From a virus: a stretch of 36,538 nucleotides of DNA. The stretch is from positions 1-36,538 of the IMG/VR virus record IMGVR_UViG_3300045738_000553; one strand, given 5' to 3'. The notes beneath the pieces are model-generated. The model worked only from the letters and a program-made list of their open reading frames with translations, made no database searches and had not been told where the DNA came from. Positions 32,091-36,538 of this stretch are shown piece by piece; the stretch's first letter is position 1; every line of letters starts with the position of its first letter. Both the position numbers and the translations under genes were made by a program.

Positions 32091-32827
32091 AAATGCAGCT
32101 TGAGATCGTCACCCACTGCTGGCGGTACTGGAGGGCATTGACTTACCAGATCAGCAGTTTGATTCTCCATCCACCGGTTCACAGCGATGTCTTGCTGACC
32201 GTGTTCTGTTCCCCGGAGGAGGATGAGAACACGGCCAAGAGGTTGGAGCAGATTGCTGGCTGGGATCTGCCGACCAACATCAGCTACCGGGTGTGGACGC
32301 TGCCAAGAGGGGAGCTGTGTCGGAGGGCAATTGGAAGGAACATGGCGGCGCAATCGACAGCAGCCGATGTAGTCTGGTTCATTGATTGCGACATGACGCT
32401 GGGGGATGGAGCGGTGGATGCCCTCGCAAGTCAGGTATGGTCGCAGCCGGAGGGTGTGCTGTTCTACCCACGGTGGGTTCAGGTTCCAGAACAGAAGCGT
32501 GGCGACAAAATCCTGATGGCGGCAACAGAGGTGGACGGGCCGTGTGAAGTTGACCAGACGGGATTCATGCGGAAGCGGTACAACAGGGCCATTGGTGGCG
32601 TCCAGATAGTTGACGGCGATTGCTGCCGGGCTGTCGGATATTTGCCAGACAGCAAAAAGTATCAGCGACCAGCGGAAGAATGGGCACGCACTTTTGAGGA
32701 CAGGGCATACAGGGGCTGGCTGGACAAACAGTATGGATCAGGGCGTGGCCGCAGGTTGGAGCTGCCGGAGGTGTGCCGGATACGACACACGCAACGGGGG
32801 CGGTTTGACCGGGGGCTGGAATTGTGA
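32087..32827 (+). CDS. Family 2-like glycosyltransferase
   Basis: A 246-residue GT-A transferase. It starts at a GTG overlapping the previous stop (GTGA): MKMQLEIVTHCWRYWRAL. The strand VVWFIDCDMTLGDGAVDAL holds the DxD site, preceded by RRAIGRNMAAQSTAADV, where GT2 members sense an undamaged arrival order. A late PAEEWARTFEDRAY has the general-base-like Glu/Asp. It is the last gene of the sugar cluster. Confidence 0.72.
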   Translation: MKMQLEIVTHCWRYWRALTYQISSLILHPPVHSDVLLTVFCSPEEDENTAKRLEQIAGWDLPTNISYRVWTLPRGELCRRAIGRNMAAQSTAADVVWFIDCDMTLGDGAVDALASQVWSQPEGVLFYPRWVQVPEQKRGDKILMAATEVDGPCEVDQTGFMRKRYNRAIGGVQIVDGDCCRAVGYLPDSKKYQRPAEEWARTFEDRAYRGWLDKQYGSGRGRRLELPEVCRIRHTQRGRFDRGLEL

Positions 32828-32859
32828 ACTGGGGATATGAGCCGGAAGGAAATGACGAC

Positions 32860-33174
32860 ATGACTGATCTGAACAGACGCAAGCGGGCCGTGTGCGCCAT
32901 CCCATTGGCGGTGATTGAGGATGCCTTGAAACTGCAACCCAATCAGGTTCTCATGAGCATCAGCCAGACGTATGACGACATGCTCAATGGCGTGGTTGAA
33001 ATCGTTGTTGAGGGGGATGGTCTGGATGGTCACTTCATGACTACCGGGCCGGTGGTTGAGGGTGTTGCTAAATTCTATGGCGACACCGGCCAGCCGGAGC
33101 TTTGGGTGGTGCCGCCTGAATCGGCAGGAATCCCACCAGAGCCTGACCGAAAAGATGGCAAGCCGCAGCCCTAG
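32860..33174 (+). CDS. Small hypothetical protein after the sugar cluster
   Basis: A 104-residue protein starting MTDLNRRKRAVCAIPLAVIEDAL. The ATG at 32860 is preferred because AAGGAAATGACGAC before it resembles the early-gene leader; a GTG at 32824 overlapping the previous stop would add 12 residues. It has a Pro-rich end (PPESAGIPPEPDRKDG). No family is recognised. Confidence 0.65.
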   Translation: MTDLNRRKRAVCAIPLAVIEDALKLQPNQVLMSISQTYDDMLNGVVEIVVEGDGLDGHFMTTGPVVEGVAKFYGDTGQPELWVVPPESAGIPPEPDRKDGKPQP

Positions 33175-33232
33175 TTTTCATGGGCGGTATTCTCTGGCCT
33201 TCAAGTATTTTCACAATCGGTGGGAATTCCGG

Positions 33233-33262
33233 TTGAAAGGAATATAGCGGGTCGATATATTC
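33233..33262 (+). promoter_or_regulatory. Rightward early promoter with palindromic operator
   Basis: TTGAAA (33233-33238) and TATATT (33256-33261) are 17 bases apart, a strong sigma-70-like arrangement. The 23-base palindrome GAATATA-9-TATATTC at 33240-33262 is identical to that of the leftward promoter at 2368-2390. About 40 bases separate it from the first gene. The pair would let one regulator switch both early operons. Confidence 0.72.
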
Positions 33263-33304
33263 AATAGCGTTGAAACTTAACTCACTCACTGACTGGAACA
33301 CGAC

Positions 33305-33847
33305 ATGGCACGGCCAAGAAAACTACGCAGCGAAATGACCGCCGACGAGAAAGCCAACTGCCCAGAATTCGCAAAGTGGGAAGCCAAGCAGCAGGCCAAG
33401 GAGCAGGCACGGCTAGATGAGATCGCAGCCTATCACGCTGGGCGTGGTTGCAGTTCTGAGGGCTGGTTCCTTTGCACATCGGATGTCACTGATCGCAACC
33501 ACAACCTCTCCCTCTCAGGCCGTCACGACATCGGCTGGCGGTTGGACGGGGATGCCGCTGAGTTCAACGCAAAGATCGGGGATGCCCCCAAGGCCATCAC
33601 GCTCACAAACCTCACCACCGGCGGCACGATGACCTTCGCAAGCCGCAAGGTGTTCTGGATCGCCAACAACCGGGAGTTCGGAACACAGGACATGGTCATC
33701 CGATACAAGACAGCCGACACCACGACCACGACAAAGCAGAAGGCACGCAAGCCGGGCAGCATCACTTTGGATCTTCACTTCACCAAGGCCATGCCCAAGG
33801 GCGGGGCAACGGGCCGATTCGATCACCTTCATCAGCAGCAACGATAA
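33305..33847 (+). CDS. Hypothetical early protein, first gene of the right operon
   Basis: A 180-residue protein with a charged helical start (DEKANCPEFAKWEAKQQAKEQ) and a beta-rich body (SEGWFLCTSDVTDRNHNLSL, AITLTNLTTGGTMTFASRKVFW), then a Thr/Lys-rich linker. TGGAACACGAC lies before the ATG, close to the AAGGAACAC leader of the others. It is the first gene after the early promoter. No family is recognised. Confidence 0.72.
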   Translation: MARPRKLRSEMTADEKANCPEFAKWEAKQQAKEQARLDEIAAYHAGRGCSSEGWFLCTSDVTDRNHNLSLSGRHDIGWRLDGDAAEFNAKIGDAPKAITLTNLTTGGTMTFASRKVFWIANNREFGTQDMVIRYKTADTTTTTKQKARKPGSITLDLHFTKAMPKGGATGRFDHLHQQQR

Positions 33848-33869
33848 CCCTCACGCAAGGAACACTACC

Positions 33870-34181
33870 ATGACGCACCCCAACTACCGCCGACAGCCAG
33901 TGGAGCTGTTCATCGGATGCCCGGAAAAGGCTGTGAACGGAATTCACTTCACGACCACCATGAATATCCTTGATGATCTCAAGGAGCGGATGCCCCGACA
34001 CATGAGAGATTTCAGCTATGAGGATGAGACTCGCATCGTCAAGAACTGGTGCCGGGATTTCAAAGCCCACTACCACGGGTGGCACGGTGAAAGTCATCAG
34101 GTGCTGGCTGAGGAGAACAAGGCAGCAGCCGATGCTGCGGCAGCGGGCAAGTCGATTGTCGTCATGGACTACATGAGCTAA
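33870..34181 (+). CDS. Hypothetical early protein
   Basis: A 103-residue protein preceded by AAGGAACACTACC. It is His-rich (HPNYRR, FKAHYHGWHGESHQ) with a helical, Ala-rich end (ENKAAADAAAAGKS). It resembles small phage early proteins in size and context only. No family is recognised. Confidence 0.7.
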   Translation: MTHPNYRRQPVELFIGCPEKAVNGIHFTTTMNILDDLKERMPRHMRDFSYEDETRIVKNWCRDFKAHYHGWHGESHQVLAEENKAAADAAAAGKSIVVMDYMS

Positions 34182-34207
34182 CAACCTCTCACGCAAGGAA
34201 CACGATC

Positions 34208-34597
34208 ATGGCAGTGGATTATGAATGGGACATTGAAACGGTTGAGCCCAGCGGGGATATCATCGACAACCACCACCACGACAAGCTGTCGCAGTTGACG
34301 GACACCTTGGGGTTCTGGCGCCCGGAAGCGGCCAACCAGATCGTGATTGTGCTTGTCCGGTTTGACGACGATGGCTTCCAGTGGGCTTACATTTATCCTG
34401 ACGCTGACGGGTGGCGCATGCCTGACATGTTTGACGGCGGCACGGTAGTGCCTCGCAGGTTCCAACTGGAGTGGGAAAAGTATGGAGAGGAGATCCACGC
34501 TCAGGTTGACGCAATCAACAGTGGGCAGTTCGCCCCAAGGACAGAATCAAATTCAGCATTCTTGGACACGATGAAAGAACGGGAGGGACAATCATGA
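34208..34597 (+). CDS. Hypothetical early protein
   Basis: A 129-residue acidic protein preceded by AAGGAACACGATC. It carries a His cluster (IIDNHHHDKLSQL) and a beta-rich middle (QIVIVLVRFDDDGFQWAYIYPDADGWRMP). It overlaps the following small gene by ATGA. No family is recognised. Confidence 0.7.
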   Translation: MAVDYEWDIETVEPSGDIIDNHHHDKLSQLTDTLGFWRPEAANQIVIVLVRFDDDGFQWAYIYPDADGWRMPDMFDGGTVVPRRFQLEWEKYGEEIHAQVDAINSGQFAPRTESNSAFLDTMKEREGQS

Positions 34598-34695
34598 TCT
34601 TATTTTTGAAAGCGTTGTTTGTAACCGCACTGGCAGCCTCATTTGTGCAGGCCGTGGTGTATGTAGTCACATGGGGAGGGGAGGACACACGATGA
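34594..34695 (+). CDS. Small one-pass membrane protein
   Basis: A 33-residue frame starting MILFLKALFVTALAASFVQA and continuing VVYVVTW, almost all of it one hydrophobic segment. Both ends overlap neighbours by ATGA, which strongly supports it as a gene despite its size. GGGAGG precedes the ATG. It mirrors the small membrane protein at the head of the left operon. Function unknown. Confidence 0.68.
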   Translation: MILFLKALFVTALAASFVQAVVYVVTWGGEDTR

Positions 34696-35009
34696 TTGAG
34701 TACAGTGAAAAGATCCGGGACAGAGTTGCGCCGATCAAGGATGAGGAGGAGCGGGGGCAGATTGCGAGGGTGCTGAACAGCATCGAGCGATATGCAAACG
34801 GGGAGATGGAACTGAATCAGCTTGGGCACTTTGGGCGGGCGGTCTGCCTTGGGCTTCTGAGTGAGGCCGTGTTCCGTGCTGATGTGACCTCAATGAAGCA
34901 CCTCCGGTACATCCTCTGGTTTTGTCAGTGGGATGTGCCGGCTGACCGTATGAATGAGCCGCAGAGGATGTACGATGAAAAGCAACGCAAACTGAGGAGG
35001 GGGTTTTGA
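34692..35009 (+). CDS. Hypothetical early protein
   Basis: A 105-residue protein starting MIEYSEKIRDRVAPIKDEEE, with GGGGAGGAC before the ATG; the start overlaps the previous stop. It is helical with repeated Glu/Arg and a region HFGRAVCLGLLSEAVF. It ends with a one-base overlap of the next gene. No family is recognised. Confidence 0.7.
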   Translation: MIEYSEKIRDRVAPIKDEEERGQIARVLNSIERYANGEMELNQLGHFGRAVCLGLLSEAVFRADVTSMKHLRYILWFCQWDVPADRMNEPQRMYDEKQRKLRRGF

Positions 35010-35542
35010 TGTCTATCTGGAATGACATGGCGAGGGTAAACTTGAAGGAACTGCTCATGACTCTGGGGAACCGGCTGGTCATTGAGAGGGGGTTTGATCC
35101 GGCCAACGCAAATGAGCGGGCATATTCAACGCGGGCCATCTCGGAATTCACTGAGTGGATCAATGCTGCGGAGGATGCGCGTGAGCTGTTGGCTGAAATG
35201 GGGATGGACTGGCCGATGGCTGACCCTGCTGAGGGCCAGCCGGATGTCGGACAGTGTTTCCATGCAAAATTTCAAGGCCAAGAGCTGATGTTTGAAGTGA
35301 ATGGATGTTCGGGAAAATACCTCAAGTGTTCTGCCTTGTGGTCAAGCCGGGGCCGGAAGCGGGGGCAGCTCATCACGATGTTGATCGGAGAACAGCATGT
35401 GCGATCAGATGAAAGAGAACGGTTCAGAGAAGCTGTCGCCAGAATGGGAGGTGTTGTGGATGGAGGTGACGTTGCCATCCCTGCTGACGGAGAGCGAATT
35501 GAAGCAGGGAAGATCGGAGGTGACCAAGGTGACGCAGAATAA
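35009..35542 (+). CDS. Hypothetical early protein with overprinted end
   Basis: A 177-residue protein starting MSIWNDMARVNLKELLM, with GGAGGG upstream. The helical N-terminal part is followed by VGQCFHAKFQGQELMFEVNGC and a basic SSRGRKRG. The last 146 bases overlap the next gene in another frame, and there third-base G/C use falls to about one third, against about three quarters in the other frame. The C-terminus may therefore be secondary. No family is recognised. Confidence 0.65.
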   Translation: MSIWNDMARVNLKELLMTLGNRLVIERGFDPANANERAYSTRAISEFTEWINAAEDARELLAEMGMDWPMADPAEGQPDVGQCFHAKFQGQELMFEVNGCSGKYLKCSALWSSRGRKRGQLITMLIGEQHVRSDERERFREAVARMGGVVDGGDVAIPADGERIEAGKIGGDQGDAE

Positions 35543-35759
35543 AAGCAAGGCAGGAAAGTTTGCTATGGCATGCAGTGCGGTGATGGTCATCGCTCTGCTG
35601 GGAATCCCGGCAACGTACACCGGGTGGATAGTTCAGGGTTGGCTTGGAGAGGGGTGGCTGGCCTTTGCTGGTTCCGTTGTCGTCGTGCTGTTGACGGCGG
35701 CAGCGGTTTTGCTTGCCTTGGCCGGGGTGGCCGGGTTATTGAAGGGGGAGAAAAAATGA
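35397..35759 (+). CDS. Two-pass membrane protein
   Basis: A 120-residue protein with a soluble acidic N-terminus (SEKLSPEWEVLWMEV) and two hydrophobic segments, FAMACSAVMVIALLGIPATY (about 60-80) and LAFAGSVVVVLLTAAAVLLALAGVAGLL (about 87-115), ending KGEKK. GGAG precedes the ATG at 35397; further plausible starts are ATG 35460 and GTG 35529 (after GGAGGTGA). Codon bias favours the longest form. Two hydrophobic helices and a basic tail also fit a holin, but no lysin is seen nearby. Confidence 0.65.
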   Translation: MCDQMKENGSEKLSPEWEVLWMEVTLPSLLTESELKQGRSEVTKVTQNKSKAGKFAMACSAVMVIALLGIPATYTGWIVQGWLGEGWLAFAGSVVVVLLTAAAVLLALAGVAGLLKGEKK

Positions 35760-35986
35760 GCGGGAATTACACTGTGGCGTTTGTGGTGCGGGAGACACGC
35801 ATCATTGCGATGGATCTGATTGATGTGGAGGCAGACAGTGAGGCTTTGGCCATCAGGTCTGCCAAGGTAACACTCAAGGATAGCGGCCAAAGGGAGATGA
35901 CAAACATTGACGTTATCACTGAATGCGACAGCACGGTGATTGAGGCCAGTGTCGTGCTGGTTGGGAGTTGTGACGACGATGATTGA
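35756..35986 (+). CDS. Small hypothetical early protein
   Basis: A 76-residue protein starting MSGNYTVAFVVRETRIIAMD, overlapping the membrane protein gene by ATGA, with GGGGGAG before the ATG. It is a compact alpha/beta sequence (IDVEADSEALAIRSAKVTL) ending in four Asp. An open frame to 35570 is not needed. No family is recognised. Confidence 0.68.
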   Translation: MSGNYTVAFVVRETRIIAMDLIDVEADSEALAIRSAKVTLKDSGQREMTNIDVITECDSTVIEASVVLVGSCDDDD

Positions 35987-36538
35987 GTTCACCCATCCTG
36001 TTGAGCGAGTGAGGCGGGTATCTCATTTTGCGAGGAGTGACGGAGCCACCCAGTGGAATGTCGTTGAGGCATCTGTGTTCGGTTGGACTGACGGCTGGAT
36101 GGTCATGCCCATACAGGGGGAGGATGTTGCCCTGATTGACCTGCTCTATCCAAGCTGGTTGCCCCATATGTGCCGGGCATTCTGCGTGGCCCACCCGGAG
36201 GCAGCTTACAGCACCCCGGAGGGGTTGTATGTCAGGGCCAGAGAGAAAACCAAGGTGGTTGTATTCAGGGACGCTGACGACATGGCCGAGGAGCTGGACT
36301 GGAAACCGTCAGACGACATTCTGGCTGACGGGTCATCGTGGGTTGCATCCTATTGCCCGGCAGGGCGGGTGACGCTTTGTCCTTGGGCATTTGCTTTCAC
36401 AAAGTCAGAGGAGCAGCGTGATCGCAATTCTCTGTGGCTCCCAATGGAGCGGGGTACAGATGATTTCAGAGTGTTCTTTCAGTCCGGTTTACCACACATG
36501 GAGTCGCCACTATGGTCGGAGCGGGATTGGAGGAAAAG
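35979..36538 (+). CDS. Hypothetical protein, cut by right edge
   Basis: Open frame from an ATG at 35979 to the window edge, 186 codons seen. It begins MIEFTHPVERVRRVSHFARS and is rich in Trp (QWNVVEASVFGWTDGWMV, PWAFAFTKS). The start overlaps the previous gene by eight bases. It belongs to the right early operon. No family is recognised and the C-terminus is outside the window. Confidence 0.7.
   Translation, partial: MIEFTHPVERVRRVSHFARSDGATQWNVVEASVFGWTDGWMVMPIQGEDVALIDLLYPSWLPHMCRAFCVAHPEAAYSTPEGLYVRAREKTKVVVFRDADDMAEELDWKPSDDILADGSSWVASYCPAGRVTLCPWAFAFTKSEEQRDRNSLWLPMERGTDDFRVFFQSGLPHMESPLWSERDWRK

Noticed and set aside
1-36538. tRNA genes, integrase and attachment sites
   Set aside because: Looked for by eye; no cloverleaf, CCA-end pattern or recombinase motif was found.

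Overview
The window is a 36.5-kb piece of a tailed double-stranded DNA phage (or prophage) with siphovirus architecture: terminase, HK97-type portal, prohead protease, HK97-fold capsid, head-tail connectors, a tail tube protein, a pair of tail chaperones joined by a -1 frameshift, and a 927-residue tape measure. There is no sheath protein, and no integrase, polymerase or lysis gene is visible. The host cannot be read directly. The DNA is moderately GC-rich by eye. A poly-serine, cysteine-rich tail protein and many sugar-transfer genes recall phages and genomes of aquatic Planctomycetota, but that is inference.

Layout. Bases 1-2318 hold a tightly packed leftward operon of small, probably early genes, the last one cut by the left edge. 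Bases 2369-2436 are a divergent control region with a leftward promoter carrying a palindrome and a candidate rightward late promoter. Bases 2515-26211 are the rightward morphogenesis block: large terminase, a GT29 sialyltransferase-like gene, portal-MuF-acetyltransferase-like fusion, a glycosyltransferase, protease, capsid, connectors, tail tube, chaperones, tape measure, and distal tail proteins ending in the poly-Ser/Cys-rich protein. Bases 26342-32827 form a sugar cluster: a KdsB-like cytidylyltransferase, a GGPS-motif transferase, a cupin, four GT-A type glycosyltransferases and a second GT29-like protein. Bases 33233-36538 are a second early-type operon, rightward, driven by a near-identical copy of the left promoter and cut by the right edge.

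How the parts fit. The virion genes are standard; the sugar genes are not. At least seven proteins look like glycosyltransferases, and two carry all four sialyltransferase motifs (L, S, III, VS), which implies CMP-activated sugar donors. A CMP-sugar synthetase-like protein is in the same cluster, but its metal-binding aspartates are replaced. Likely targets are the virion itself (the Ser-rich tail protein directly upstream is an obvious candidate) or the host surface. Two copies of an unusual T-poor CAAGCA repeat array, each overlapping a small conserved reading frame, lie directly upstream of two glycosyltransferase genes 20 kb apart and may have moved or regulated these genes.

Several real genes are short or cut by the window edges and are easily missed: the two edge genes, two small membrane proteins (2208-2318 and 34594-34695), and the two repeat-encoded peptides.
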